Below, piece by piece: positions 34,527 to 43,491 of a DNA stretch of 64,000 nucleotides. Source of the stretch: Streptomyces rhizosphaerihabitans. GTDB taxonomy: Bacteria > Actinomycetota > Actinomycetes > Streptomycetales > Streptomycetaceae. The stretch lies in the NCBI RefSeq assembly GCF_025399795.1, contig NZ_JAODTZ010000008.1:62001-126000 (forward strand), in the 5' to 3' direction. The notes under the pieces are model-generated. The model did not search any database. It was not told where the DNA came from and saw only the letters and a program-made list of their open reading frames with translations. How positions within the stretch are numbered: the first letter of the stretch is position 1; each line of letters begins with the position of its first letter. The translations under genes and the position numbers were made by a program.

Positions 34527-35912
34527 ATGACGACACCCCACGCTGATCTGCTTCCCGGCACGCGCCGGGCCCTGCTGCACCGCATTGCCGTCGCGCAGAG
34601 CGAGGGGCGGGCGCCGTCTCTCGTGGCGGCGGTGGTCCGGGGCGGGAAAGCGGTATGGAACGGGGCGCGGACCTCGGTCGACGGTCACGGACCGGACGAG
34701 AACGTCCAGTACCGGATCGGCTCCATCACCAAGACCTTCACCGCCGTTCTCGTGCTGCGGCTGCGCGACGAGGGCATCCTGGACCTCGGCGACCCGCTGG
34801 AGAAGTATGTGCCCGGCACCGGCGCGGGGGAGGTCACCATCTCCCAACTGCTCGCCCACACCGGAGGGTTGGCCGCCGAGTCACCCGCGCCGTGGTGGGA
34901 GCGCACACCAGGCTCGCTGCGTCCCGAACTGGCCGACGTGCTGGGCGAGCAGCCCTTCCGGCATCCGGTCGGACGCCGTCACCACTACTCGAACCCCGGC
35001 TACACATTGCTCGGAGCACTCGTCGAGGAACTGCGAGGCGCACCTTGGGAGGAAGTGCTGCGCCGCGAGGTCCTCGAGCCGCTCGGCCTGCACCGTACGA
35101 GCGGTCGCGCGCAGGCGCCCCACGCGGGGGGATGGGCGGTCCATCCATGGGCGGACGCGATGATGCCCGAGCCCGCAGAGGACCTCGGGCGGATGGCTCC
35201 GGCAGGGCAGCTCTGGTCCACCTCGGGGGACTTGGCCCGCTTCGCCGTCTTTCTCGCCCAGGGTGACGATCGGGTGCTGAGTGCGGAGTCCGTCAGGGAG
35301 ATGCGCGCCCCTGCCGCGCCTCCCGAAGCCGCGGAACTGGCCTCGGGCTCCTCTTACGGGCTCGCCCTGCAGATCGTGCACCGTGACGGCCGAACCCTCG
35401 TAGGTCACTCCGGTTCCCTGCCGGGCTTCCTCGCCGGATTGGTGATCAGTGTGGAGGACGACGTGGCGGCGGTGGTGCTGTCCAACTGCACCTCGGGGCC
35501 GCCGGTGTTCACCGTGGCCGCCGATCTGGTGCGGATCGTCGCGGAGGCGGAGCCGCGGATCCCCGAACCCTGGCGCCCGATGGCTGAAGTCGACCAGGAC
35601 GTCTTGGAGTTGGCGGGTCAGTGGTACTGGGGGACTCAGGCCTTTGGGCTGCGGTTGCCGGCCGGTGGGGGGCTGGTGCTGGGCCCGCTCTCGGGTGTCG
35701 GCCGCGGTGCCCGCTTCCGGGCGAACGGCGACGGGACGTGGACGGGGCTCGACGGTTACTACGCAGGCGAGCTTCTGCGGCCCGTACGACGGCCTGACGG
35801 CGCGGTGAGCCATCTGGACCTCGGGTCGTTCGTGTTCACGCGGCAGCCGTACGGCGAGCAGGCTCCTGTGCCCGGTGGGGTGGACCCTGAAGGCTGGCGA
35901 GGAGTTCAGTAG
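34527..35912 (+). CDS. Serine hydrolase of the class C beta-lactamase/DD-peptidase fold
   Basis: A 461-residue protein with all three active-site motifs: SITK (SxxK), YSN (YxN) and HSG (the KTG equivalent). No signal peptide or membrane segment is seen, so it seems cytoplasmic; an esterase or peptidase role is more likely than beta-lactam resistance. A C-terminal domain of about 100 residues follows. It lies 72 bases after dnaB and converges with a GNAT gene. Confidence 0.87.
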   Translation: MTTPHADLLPGTRRALLHRIAVAQSEGRAPSLVAAVVRGGKAVWNGARTSVDGHGPDENVQYRIGSITKTFTAVLVLRLRDEGILDLGDPLEKYVPGTGAGEVTISQLLAHTGGLAAESPAPWWERTPGSLRPELADVLGEQPFRHPVGRRHHYSNPGYTLLGALVEELRGAPWEEVLRREVLEPLGLHRTSGRAQAPHAGGWAVHPWADAMMPEPAEDLGRMAPAGQLWSTSGDLARFAVFLAQGDDRVLSAESVREMRAPAAPPEAAELASGSSYGLALQIVHRDGRTLVGHSGSLPGFLAGLVISVEDDVAAVVLSNCTSGPPVFTVAADLVRIVAEAEPRIPEPWRPMAEVDQDVLELAGQWYWGTQAFGLRLPAGGGLVLGPLSGVGRGARFRANGDGTWTGLDGYYAGELLRPVRRPDGAVSHLDLGSFVFTRQPYGEQAPVPGGVDPEGWRGVQ

Positions 35913-35925
35913 GAGCCAACGGAAG

Positions 35926-35953
35926 GCGGCCTGTTTCACGTGAAACAGGCCGC
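35926..35953. terminator. 28-base perfect palindrome with parS at its centre
   Basis: Perfect 14-base arms, without a spacer, between convergent genes. It can fold as a GC-clamped hairpin on either strand. The centre is the parS site at 35933-35946. Confidence 0.7.
35933..35946. other. parS: parS site at the centre of a 28-base palindrome
   Basis: A perfect GTTTCACGTGAAAC between the serine hydrolase gene and the convergent GNAT gene. Confidence 0.94.
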
Positions 35954-35994
35954 AGGCAGGCTGTACCCGCCGCGCGGGGTGAACGTGGCCTGTG

Positions 35995-36447
35995 TCAGAG
36001 CGGGAGCTTGAAGCCGACGTGTGAGGCCTGGAAGCCGAGCCGCTCGTAGAAGCGATGGGCGTCGGTGCGGGAGGCGTCGGAGGTCAACTGGACCAACTGG
36101 CAGCCCTGGCGGCGGGATTCCGCGACCGCCCACTCGATGAGCTCCGTCCCGAGACCACCGCCGCGCTCGTCGGCGTGGACGCGTACGCCCTCGATGACGG
36201 AGCGCGTCGCTCCTCTGCGGGACAGTCCGGGAATCACGGTGAGCTGCAGGGTGCCGACAACGCGGCCTTCGCGTACGGCGACGACCAGGTGCTGGTTCGG
36301 GTCACGGCTGAGACGGTCCAGGGCGCCCAGGTACGGGGTCAGATCGTCGGGCGATTCCCGTTGGGCACCCAGCGGGTCGTCGGCCAGCATCGCGACAATG
36401 GCGGACACGTCGTCGGCGACCGCGGCTCGTATCTCAAGATCTGCCAT
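35995..36447 (-). CDS. GNAT-family N-acetyltransferase
   Basis: A 150-residue acetyltransferase. The acetyl-CoA loop is VHADERGGGLGTELIEWAVAESRRQG, with the strand TLQLTVIPGLSRRG before it. The substrate is unknown. It starts nine bases after the marR stop on the same strand, so the two are co-transcribed. Confidence 0.88.
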   Translation of the reverse strand: MADLEIRAAVADDVSAIVAMLADDPLGAQRESPDDLTPYLGALDRLSRDPNQHLVVAVREGRVVGTLQLTVIPGLSRRGATRSVIEGVRVHADERGGGLGTELIEWAVAESRRQGCQLVQLTSDASRTDAHRFYERLGFQASHVGFKLPL

Positions 36448-36456
36448 GAGCGCACT

Positions 36457-36945
36457 CTACGAGGGAGCGCCCACCGAGGGTATGGCGTGCACGGGCACAC
36501 TCGCCGACTCCACGACCCGGACCAGCGGTGCCAGTTCAGGGTTCTCGGCCGCGTCGTCGAGTGCCTCGCGCAGAGCGGCGTCATTGGTGGGCCGCGCCTC
36601 GGCGAGGAGCTTCAGTCCTGCCTCGCTGACATTCGTGTAGATGCCGCGTCGGTCGGTCGGGCAGAGATAGCGGGCGAGCAGGCCTCGGTCCTCGAGGCGG
36701 GTGACCAGCCGCGTGGTGGCGCTCTGGCTGAGTACGACCGCGTCGGCGACCTGCTTCATCTGGAGATGACCGCCGTCGCCGTCGTGCTGTCGGCTGAGCA
36801 CGTCGAGCAGGGAGTACTCGCGCACGCTGAGCCCGTGCTCGGCCTGCAGGGCCCGCTCGATATGGGCCTCGATCCTCCCGTGCAGCAAGGAGAGGGCGCA
36901 CCAGCCCTGAGCGAGGGCGGTGAGCGCGGGGTCCGTGGCTGTCAT
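36457..36945 (-). CDS. MarR-family transcriptional regulator
   Basis: A 162-residue winged-helix regulator (EYSLLDVLSRQ, VADAVVLSQSATTRLVTRLEDRGLL, then the DRRGIYTNVSEAG wing). ATG 36945 follows GGAGGAAG. It is divergent from an MFS gene across 142 bases that carry inverted repeats, so it probably represses that transporter and itself. Confidence 0.92.
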   Translation of the reverse strand: MTATDPALTALAQGWCALSLLHGRIEAHIERALQAEHGLSVREYSLLDVLSRQHDGDGGHLQMKQVADAVVLSQSATTRLVTRLEDRGLLARYLCPTDRRGIYTNVSEAGLKLLAEARPTNDAALREALDDAAENPELAPLVRVVESASVPVHAIPSVGAPS

Positions 36946-37008
36946 GGCGTCTTCCTCCGTCCCGGAGCGGCTGAGAACCAGGATAGAGCACGGACGCAAT
37001 AGCCCGCT

Positions 37009-37033
37009 GTTGCATATAACCCGCGTCTGCAAC
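37009..37033. promoter_or_regulatory. Candidate MarR operator
   Basis: GTTGCA (37009-37014) and TGCAAC (37028-37033) form an inverted repeat with a 13-base spacer in the divergent marR/MFS promoter region. Further TTGCA-like words lie nearby, for example at 37060. Confidence 0.45.
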
Positions 37034-37087
37034 TATTGTGAACGCAGGCAAAGCGCTCTTGCAATCTTCTGGAAGGTGTACCCCACC

Positions 37088-38296
37088 ATGCCTCTCGCGC
37101 TTCTGGCCCTCGCGATCGGGGCCTTCGGAATCGGAACGACCGAGTTCGTGATCATGGGCGTCCTGCCCGAGGTCGCCGGCGACTTCGGGGTCTCCATCCC
37201 CACGGCCGGACTGCTGGTGACCGGCTATGCCCTCGGTGTGGTGATCGGAGCGCCGATCATGACCGCGCTCGGCACGAAGGTGTCCCGCAAGAGGATGCTC
37301 ATGGTGCTGATGGGTCTGTTCGTCCTCGGCAATCTGATCTCCGCCGTCGCTCCGGTCTTCTGGCTGATGTTCGCGGGCCGGGTGGTCGCCTCCCTCGCGC
37401 ACGGTGCCTTCTTCGGCATCGGGTCGGTGGCCGCCGCCGAGCTGGTCGCACCGGAGAAGAAGGCCAGCGCCATCGCGATGATGTTCAGCGGGCTCACGAT
37501 CGCCAATGTCGTCGGTGTCCCGCTGGGCACGCTGATCGGACAGTCCGCGGGCTGGCGCGTCACGTTCGCGGGAGTCGCCGCGCTCGGAGTCATCGGGCTG
37601 CTGGGCATCGCCAAGCTGGTCCCGGAGATGCCGAAGCCCGAGGGAGTGCATCTGCGCCACGAACTGGCCGTCTTCAAGAACGTCCAGGTCCTGCTCGCGA
37701 TGGGGATGACCGTGCTCGGTTTCGGCGGTGTCTTCGCGGCCGTCACGTACATCGCGCCGATGATGACGCACGTTGCCGGTTTCGCCGACGGATCCGTCAC
37801 GTGGCTGCTGGTCCTCTTCGGCCTCGGCATGGTGGGCGGGAACCTGATCGGCGGCAAGTTCGCCGACCGCGCGCTGATGCCGATGCTGTACGTGTCTCTG
37901 GGCGGCCTCGCCGTCGTGCTCGCCCTCTTCACCGTCACCGCGCACAACAAGATCCTGGCGGCCGCCACGATCGCCCTGATCGGCGGTCTGGGCTTCGCGA
38001 CCGTGCCTCCTCTGCAGAAGCGTGTTCTCGACCAGGCGCATGGCGCCCCCACTCTGGCCTCGGCCGTGAACATCGGCGCCTTCAACCTCGGCAATGCCCT
38101 CTCGGCCTGGCTCGGTGGCGTCGTCATCGCGGCCGGTCTCGGCTACACCGCTCCCAACTGGGTCGGTGCGGCTCTCGCCGCGAGCGCACTCGTCCTGGCC
38201 GTCCTCTCGGCCGCTCTGGAGCGCCGCACGGCTCAGCCCAGTGCCGTGGTCGCCGGGAGTGTCCCCGCCCAACAGCGGACCGCCGTCCACCACTGA
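37088..38296 (+). CDS. MFS transporter (DHA1/AraJ-like)
   Basis: A 402-residue permease with 12 hydrophobic segments. The start IGAFGIGTTEFVIMGVLPEVA and the GTKVSRKRMLM loop are typical of the drug:H+ antiporter-1 group that exports sugars, nucleosides or drugs. Control by the divergent marR gene is likely. The HbpS-like gene lies 104 bases downstream. Confidence 0.9.
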   Translation: MPLALLALAIGAFGIGTTEFVIMGVLPEVAGDFGVSIPTAGLLVTGYALGVVIGAPIMTALGTKVSRKRMLMVLMGLFVLGNLISAVAPVFWLMFAGRVVASLAHGAFFGIGSVAAAELVAPEKKASAIAMMFSGLTIANVVGVPLGTLIGQSAGWRVTFAGVAALGVIGLLGIAKLVPEMPKPEGVHLRHELAVFKNVQVLLAMGMTVLGFGGVFAAVTYIAPMMTHVAGFADGSVTWLLVLFGLGMVGGNLIGGKFADRALMPMLYVSLGGLAVVLALFTVTAHNKILAAATIALIGGLGFATVPPLQKRVLDQAHGAPTLASAVNIGAFNLGNALSAWLGGVVIAAGLGYTAPNWVGAALAASALVLAVLSAALERRTAQPSAVVAGSVPAQQRTAVHH

Positions 38297-38400
38297 ACGG
38301 GATCAGGTCCGCTGCGGGACCAAGGGCTGTTCCCGCAGCGCCCCAATCCAGCACGTCCCCACTTCGACACAGCACACCCCCCCCACAAGGAGAAGCTCTG

Positions 38401-38823
38401 ATGAGCAGCACCACCGCCGTTGCCCCCCTGACCATCGAGGACGCCGAGGTTCTCGTCACCGCGGCCCGTCGGGCCGCCGAAGCCGCCGGCGTTCGGATCA
38501 GCGCCACCGTCCTCGACGCGGGCGGCCACCTGCTCGCCTTCCGGCGCGACGACCAGGCGGTGCTGATATCGGGAGAGACCAGCACGCGCAAGGCGTACAC
38601 GGCACTCCAGCTGAACTCGGCCACTGCCGATCTCGTCGACGCCGTGCAGCCAGGCGGCCTCTTCCACACCCTGCCGACCGCACTCGACCGCCCCCTGCTG
38701 TTCATCGCGGGCGGCGTTCCGGTCCACCGCGACGGCCGTCTGATCGGTGCGATCGGGGTCGGTGGCGGTATGCCCGACCAGGACCACGGCTTCGCCGTCG
38801 CCGCTGTCGAATCGCTCGTCTGA
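38401..38823 (+). CDS. GlcG/HbpS-family haem-degradation-like protein
   Basis: A 140-residue protein of the DUF336/GlcG family (ISATVLDAGGHLLAFRRDD and GGVPVHRDGRLIGAIGVGG). The secreted S. reticuli HbpS binds haem and senses redox stress; this one has no signal peptide, so it stays inside. ATG 38401 follows AAGGAG. Possibly in one transcript with the MFS gene. Confidence 0.85.
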   Translation: MSSTTAVAPLTIEDAEVLVTAARRAAEAAGVRISATVLDAGGHLLAFRRDDQAVLISGETSTRKAYTALQLNSATADLVDAVQPGGLFHTLPTALDRPLLFIAGGVPVHRDGRLIGAIGVGGGMPDQDHGFAVAAVESLV

Positions 38824-38863
38824 CGCTCGGCAGTCGCGGCCCCTGCCCGACGTACGACAGTCC

Positions 38864-38904
38864 AGAAGTGTCGACCCCCTGTGTCTCGGGGGGCCGGCAC
38901 TTCT
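38864..38904. terminator. Hairpin between convergent HbpS-like and GNAT genes
   Basis: AGAAGTG at 38864-38870 pairs with CACTTCT at 38898-38904, with inner TCG and C-rich/G-rich pairing. Confidence 0.6.
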
Positions 38905-38928
38905 CTGTGGAAGACGTCGGAACCTTAG

Positions 38929-39816
38929 CTAACCGGCGGCCACGGTCAGCGGCGCGAAGCGGCGGGTCCAGTCGCCGGGCAGTTCAGGGACCCCATACGT
39001 CATGACCGTGTTGAAGCCGACGGAGGTCAGCCCACGTTCCTTCAGCCAGATCAGCAGTTCTTCGTGGCGCACGTCGACGTCGGTGCGCAGTGGACGGTCG
39101 GTGCGGGCGGCGAGCGAGGAGACGAGAGCCTTCGCCGTCCTTGTGTCCTGGGCGATCAGTGGGCCCACGACCTGGTTGGTCATGTTGGGCCAGGCGGCCG
39201 CGTAGCCGATGAGCCGGCCGTTCTCCTCGGCCACACGCAGTTGGTCCGCGAAGGCGGGCAGCCGCGTGATCATGTGTGTGCGGTCAGCGCCGAAGATCTC
39301 TTCGTCCAACCGGAGGATGGGGGCGAGGTCCTCCGCCGTCGCCGGCCGGGTGAGGACCTCGGGCTCAGGGCCGCCGGGAGCGAACACGCCCCGGACCATC
39401 TCGGCCCGGCCGGTGACCTTGAATCCCAACTCCTCGTAGAGCGGGCGCCCGTACACGGTCGCGTGCAGGGTCAGCGGGGTGGTGCCCATCTCCTCGACGA
39501 CGTGCCGCATCAGACGGCGGCCGACACCCTGGCGGGCGTGCCGCTCGGCGACGAGGACCATGCCGATCGCACCCAGTTCGGGGCGCTCGCGCGGTCCGTA
39601 TTCGGTCACCACGCACGCGGTGACGAGACCGCCGGCGGGGTCGTCGATCCCGTATCCGGTCCCCGCGGCGAGCAGTAGACCCCACTTGTGCTCCTCGCGG
39701 GGCCAGCCCCGGTCCTGGGACAAGTCGGCGCAGGCGGCGAGGTCGCGAGGCGTCAGACGACGAACGGGCAGAGCGGTGAGGGAAGGTGTCGACACGGAGG
39801 TCAGGCTGTCCGACAC
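38929..39816 (-). CDS. GNAT-family acetyltransferase (two-domain)
   Basis: A protein of about 295 residues. The N-terminal GNAT domain has the acetyl-CoA loop AERHARQGVGRRLMRHVVEEMG. A second, degenerate GNAT-like half follows (RLIGYAAAWPNMTNQVVGPLIAQD). The substrate is unknown. The start is uncertain: GTG 39816 has a weak GGCAGGGG upstream; ATG further upstream is possible. It is divergent from the HAD gene. Confidence 0.8.
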   Translation of the reverse strand: MSDSLTSVSTPSLTALPVRRLTPRDLAACADLSQDRGWPREEHKWGLLLAAGTGYGIDDPAGGLVTACVVTEYGPRERPELGAIGMVLVAERHARQGVGRRLMRHVVEEMGTTPLTLHATVYGRPLYEELGFKVTGRAEMVRGVFAPGGPEPEVLTRPATAEDLAPILRLDEEIFGADRTHMITRLPAFADQLRVAEENGRLIGYAAAWPNMTNQVVGPLIAQDTRTAKALVSSLAARTDRPLRTDVDVRHEELLIWLKERGLTSVGFNTVMTYGVPELPGDWTRRFAPLTVAAG

Positions 39817-39898
39817 GGGCCCCTGCCGTCCACCGCTTTCCCGGCAGTGCTGTCGGCTTTTGGCCATGTTCTGCGCCGGCAGCATTGAGCGGACAGCT

Positions 39899-39912
39899 GT
39901 TTCACGTGAAAC
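39899..39912. other. parS: parS site in a divergent promoter region
   Basis: A perfect GTTTCACGTGAAAC between the GNAT gene and the HAD gene, 42 bases before the HAD start. Confidence 0.94.
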
Positions 39913-39953
39913 CTCGGCCCTGAGCGTCGGTCCTCCCAGTAGCCTCGACGGAC

Positions 39954-40586
39954 ATGGCGAGACTTCATCTCTTCGATCTCGACGGGACGTTGATCCACGG
40001 CAGTACCGCGCCGTTGGAGCTTTCCCGGCAGCTTGGGCTGGAAGCCGAAACCATGGCGCTCGAAAAGGCCATCTCCGGAGGGCGCATAGGACCTCCGGAG
40101 TATGCGGCGCAGGTGCATGCCCTCTGGACGGAACTCACCGAGGCGCATGTGACGGCGGCTTTCGACGGAGCGCCATGGATGTCAGGGATCGAAGACGTCT
40201 GGCGGGAGATACGGCGAAACGGCGACTACTGCGCCGTCGTCTCGCTGTCGCCCTCGTTCTTTGTGGAGCGCCTGATGTCGTGGGGAGCGCATGCGGCCCA
40301 TGGCTCGCTCTTTCCCGCCGTCCCGTTCGCGGAGCCGTTGGACCCGGCGGGCGTTCTCAGCGCCGCGGCAAAGGTGCAGATCGCGGACCGGCTCTGTGAA
40401 GAGTTCGGAGTGAGTCGAGCCGACTGTGTCGCCTATGGTGACTCCCTCTCGGACAAGGATCTTTTCGGCGTTGTGCCGGTGTCCGTCGCGGTCAATGCGG
40501 ACCGGCATCTGCGCAGCCTCGCCACTCACTCCTACGTGGGACGGGACCTGTGTGCTGCCTATCGATTGGCATGTCGCACGCGGTAA
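39954..40586 (+). CDS. HAD-superfamily phosphatase (SerB-like)
   Basis: A 210-residue HAD enzyme. Motif I is FDLDGT (nucleophile Asp, residue 8), motif II a Ser in VVSLSPSF, and motif IV GDSLSDKD. The family includes phosphoserine phosphatases. ATG 39954 has no ribosome-binding site; TAGCCT about eight bases upstream may be a -10 element of a leaderless mRNA. Confidence 0.87.
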   Translation: MARLHLFDLDGTLIHGSTAPLELSRQLGLEAETMALEKAISGGRIGPPEYAAQVHALWTELTEAHVTAAFDGAPWMSGIEDVWREIRRNGDYCAVVSLSPSFFVERLMSWGAHAAHGSLFPAVPFAEPLDPAGVLSAAAKVQIADRLCEEFGVSRADCVAYGDSLSDKDLFGVVPVSVAVNADRHLRSLATHSYVGRDLCAAYRLACRTR

Positions 40587-41015
40587 TTGAGGATTCGCTG
40601 AGCTGGTCTTTCACTCTTTCGCGTTGAGGGAAGAGAGCACTTGTGCCGAGAGCTGCTGCCGGTACGGTCGACTCCGGTTCGCGTCGGCCGAGATGCGGAT
40701 AGGTCCCGCCCGTACGGGCGAATGGCAACGCAGGCCATAGCAGCCTAACGGGACGGGAAGATCGAAAACCCGCATTTTCCGGTATGCGGCTGAGCGTTGG
40801 CCCGGAGTGCGATGCTCGATGAGGGCGCTGCGGCCAATGCCACGTTCTCGCCTCACATGTTCGTACGGGGTGTGTTTCCGGCTTCAACGTGGCCGCATTG
40901 GGGCCGACGAGGACTGAACCGGGAAGAGGGGCAAACCGGCTGCGGGGGAAAGCAGGCATCTTCCGACCGAGGAGGTGCGCAGACCGACCGAAAGATGTTC
41001 GAGGCGAGGCAGACC
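40587..41015. other. 429-base gap without a supported gene
   Basis: Lies between the HAD gene and the flavohaemoglobin gene. It has a lower-GC stretch around 40750-40780 and no convincing frame. The reading that enters the flavohaemoglobin from 40797 lacks a ribosome-binding site and typical codon use. I see no clear promoter or repeat. Confidence 0.5.
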
Positions 41016-42803
41016 ATGGACGCTCCGACCACCACGTCGGCCGACAACGGCACTTCAGGCGGCAACGACGGGGGCGGCTGGTTCACGCCGCACAATGAGC
41101 CGCCGACTTCTGTCGGAGACCAAGGGCCGTCGGACGGTCGGAGACTGGCCGCGATGCGGCCGGTGGGCCGGTCGGTCACGGCGCAGGGGCAACCGGGCCA
41201 AGCCGTCCCTGAGCGAGCGGCCTCCGGACAGGGAACCCCCGAGCAGGCCGGACAGCGAACATCCCAGCAGGAACGAATATCTCCGGTCGCCGAAGCACCC
41301 ATGGCTCCTCGCGGGGCGGTACCGGTGCCGCACGGGACAGCCCCCACGGAGACGGGTACTCGCGGGACAACATCCAGGGAGATACGCCCGTACGAGGCCG
41401 CGCCCCCTGGAATGCGGCCTCCCGAGCCCCTGCCGAACGAGCCGGTACTGCCCGTGACTCGTTTTCTTCCGCCGGCGCCGTCCGAGATGCGGCACTTCGA
41501 GCCGGAGCCCGCCCACGAGGCCGTACGGCCTCGATCGAGCCCCGGACAGACGGAGTTCGGCTCTCTGCGGCTCTCAGGGGCCTCCGCGCCCGAGTACAGG
41601 TCCCCGCAGTCCCACCACGGTCCTCCGCGGCCTGACGTCGGCCCTGAGCCGCTTGTGACGGGCCGCCAGCCCGTTCCCGCCCCCGAGGCGTCCCCCGACG
41701 CCGTGCTGATCCGTCGGACCATGGCCGAGGTCGCTCACATCGCCGACAAGGTCACCTCCTACTTCTACGCTCTGCTCTTCGTGCGCCACCCGGAACTGCG
41801 CCCGCTTTTCCCCGCCGCGATGGACGCCCAGCGGGACCGGCTGCTCAAGGCACTGCTGACCGCGGCCGAACACATCGACAACACCGAGGTCCTCGTCGCG
41901 TATCTGCAGAACCTCGGCCGGGGACACCGCAAGTACGGCACCCGGCCCGAGCACTACCCGGCCGTCGGCGAGTGCCTCATCGGCTCGCTCGGCCGGTATG
42001 CCTCGGCGGTCTGGGACGCCGAGACGGAAGCGGCCTGGGTCCGCACGTACACGACGATCTCCCAGGTCATGATCGACGCGGCTGCCGCCGACGAGCTGCG
42101 TGCTCCGGCCTGGTGGTTCGCCGAGGTGGTGTCCCACGACCTGAGGACGCCGGACGTCGCGGTCGTCACGCTCCGGCCCGACCAGCCGTACCCGTTTCTC
42201 GCCGGGCAGTACACAAGTCTGGAGACGCCATGGTGGCCACGGATCTGGCGGCACTACTCCTTCGCCTCGGCGCCCCGCTCGGACGGGCTGCTGACGCTCC
42301 ACGTGAAGGCGGTTCCGGCGGGCTGGGTCTCCAACGCGCTGGTGCACCGCGCTCGGCCCGGCGATGTCATCCGGCTCGGGCCGCCGTCCGGCTCGATGAC
42401 CGTCGACCACACCACCGACAGCGGCCTGCTCTGTCTGGGCGGCGGCACCGGCATCGCCCCCATCAAGGCACTGGTCGAGGACGTCGCCGAACACGGAGAG
42501 CGCCGCCCCGTCGAGGTCTTCTACGGAGCGCGTACCGACCACGACCTCTACGACATCGACACCATGCTGCGGCTCCAGCGGAGCCACCCCTGGCTCTCGG
42601 TGCGCCCCGTCGTCGACCGGCGGGCCCATCTCCAGCTGCCGGACGCCGTACGCGAGTACGGGCCGTGGAACGAGTACGACGCATATCTCTCGGGGCCGCC
42701 CGGCATGATCCGCAGCGCTGTCGACGCACTCAGGGACATAGGCATTCCGTCGGACCGCATCCGCCACGACTCGGTGGAAGAACTCGTCACGACAGGCGAC
42801 TGA
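41016..42803 (+). CDS. Flavohaemoglobin (globin plus FAD/NAD reductase) with long disordered N-terminus
   Basis: A 595-residue protein in three parts. Residues 1-230 are low-complexity, rich in Pro, Gly, Glu and Arg. A globin domain follows (about 231-365) with TSYFYALLF, the haem-ligand segment GRGHRKYG and RPEHYPAVG. The reductase has RHYSFAS (FAD) and GGGTGIAPI (NAD). Such proteins oxidise nitric oxide to nitrate. The long N-terminal tail is unlike typical Hmp (about 400 residues). ATG 41016 follows GAGGCGAGG. Confidence 0.9.
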   Translation: MDAPTTTSADNGTSGGNDGGGWFTPHNEPPTSVGDQGPSDGRRLAAMRPVGRSVTAQGQPGQAVPERAASGQGTPEQAGQRTSQQERISPVAEAPMAPRGAVPVPHGTAPTETGTRGTTSREIRPYEAAPPGMRPPEPLPNEPVLPVTRFLPPAPSEMRHFEPEPAHEAVRPRSSPGQTEFGSLRLSGASAPEYRSPQSHHGPPRPDVGPEPLVTGRQPVPAPEASPDAVLIRRTMAEVAHIADKVTSYFYALLFVRHPELRPLFPAAMDAQRDRLLKALLTAAEHIDNTEVLVAYLQNLGRGHRKYGTRPEHYPAVGECLIGSLGRYASAVWDAETEAAWVRTYTTISQVMIDAAAADELRAPAWWFAEVVSHDLRTPDVAVVTLRPDQPYPFLAGQYTSLETPWWPRIWRHYSFASAPRSDGLLTLHVKAVPAGWVSNALVHRARPGDVIRLGPPSGSMTVDHTTDSGLLCLGGGTGIAPIKALVEDVAEHGERRPVEVFYGARTDHDLYDIDTMLRLQRSHPWLSVRPVVDRRAHLQLPDAVREYGPWNEYDAYLSGPPGMIRSAVDALRDIGIPSDRIRHDSVEELVTTGD

Positions 42804-42825
42804 CCTGCGGCGGCTGCTGTCCGCG

Positions 42826-43308
42826 TCAGCCCAGGTCGGGTGCGTGCATGGCCCGTACGCCCTCGATGTTCCCGTCGAGGTAGTGCCTCAGTGACAGCGG
42901 TACGAGATGTACGGAGGCGATCCCGACCCGGGTGAACGGGACGCGGACGATCTCGTACTCACCGCACGGCTTGTCCACCTCCGGACCGTGCCGCAGGGCA
43001 GGATCCATGGACTCCAGCCGGCAGACGAAGAAGTGCTGGACCTTCACGCCGGTCGCGCCGCCGTCGTCGCCGATGTGCTCGACCGTGTCGACGAAGCAGG
43101 GCACCACATCGACGATCTTGGCGCCGAGCTCTTCATGTACCTCGCGATGGAGTGCTTCGACGACAGTCGTGTCCTCCGGTTCGACCCCGCCACCCGGTGT
43201 GAGCCAGTAGGGATCGACGCCGGGCTTGGTGCGCTTGATCAAGATCAGGTCGTCACCATCGAGCAGAACGGCGCGGGCGGTGCGCTTGACCACGGGTCGG
43301 ACGGTCAT
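42826..43308 (-). CDS. NUDIX hydrolase
   Basis: A 160-residue protein with a complete NUDIX box (GGGVEPEDTTVVEALHREV, then HEELGA). It hydrolyses nucleoside diphosphates linked to an unknown group. A parS-like site lies 22 bases upstream of its start. It is convergent with the flavohaemoglobin gene. Confidence 0.9.
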   Translation of the reverse strand: MTVRPVVKRTARAVLLDGDDLILIKRTKPGVDPYWLTPGGGVEPEDTTVVEALHREVHEELGAKIVDVVPCFVDTVEHIGDDGGATGVKVQHFFVCRLESMDPALRHGPEVDKPCGEYEIVRVPFTRVGIASVHLVPLSLRHYLDGNIEGVRAMHAPDLG

Positions 43309-43329
43309 GGGAGAAATGTGGCCCGGCTG

Positions 43330-43343
43330 GTTCCACGTGAAAC
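43330..43343. other. parS: Variant parS site upstream of the NUDIX gene
   Basis: GTTCCACGTGAAAC, one base off consensus. Confidence 0.75.
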
Positions 43344-43491
43344 ATCGCGCGGCCGCGATTCCGCGCGAAAGCTCCCGAAGCCCGTCCTGGACCCCGATAA
43401 ATGAGGGACGGACTTCGCCCGAACCGCCGCCGTTCGGTCCTCGGCAGCGGGTGCTTCTGCCTGGTGTGCCCGTTCCCGGTCCGCGCGGGTC

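Noticed and set aside
34527..35912. True beta-lactamase
   Set aside because: Active-site motifs fit, but there is no signal peptide and an extra C-terminal domain, so an esterase or peptidase role is more likely.
36581..38293. A 570-residue minus-strand frame opposite the MFS gene
   Set aside because: Low-complexity translation, no family resemblance, and antisense to a clear transporter.
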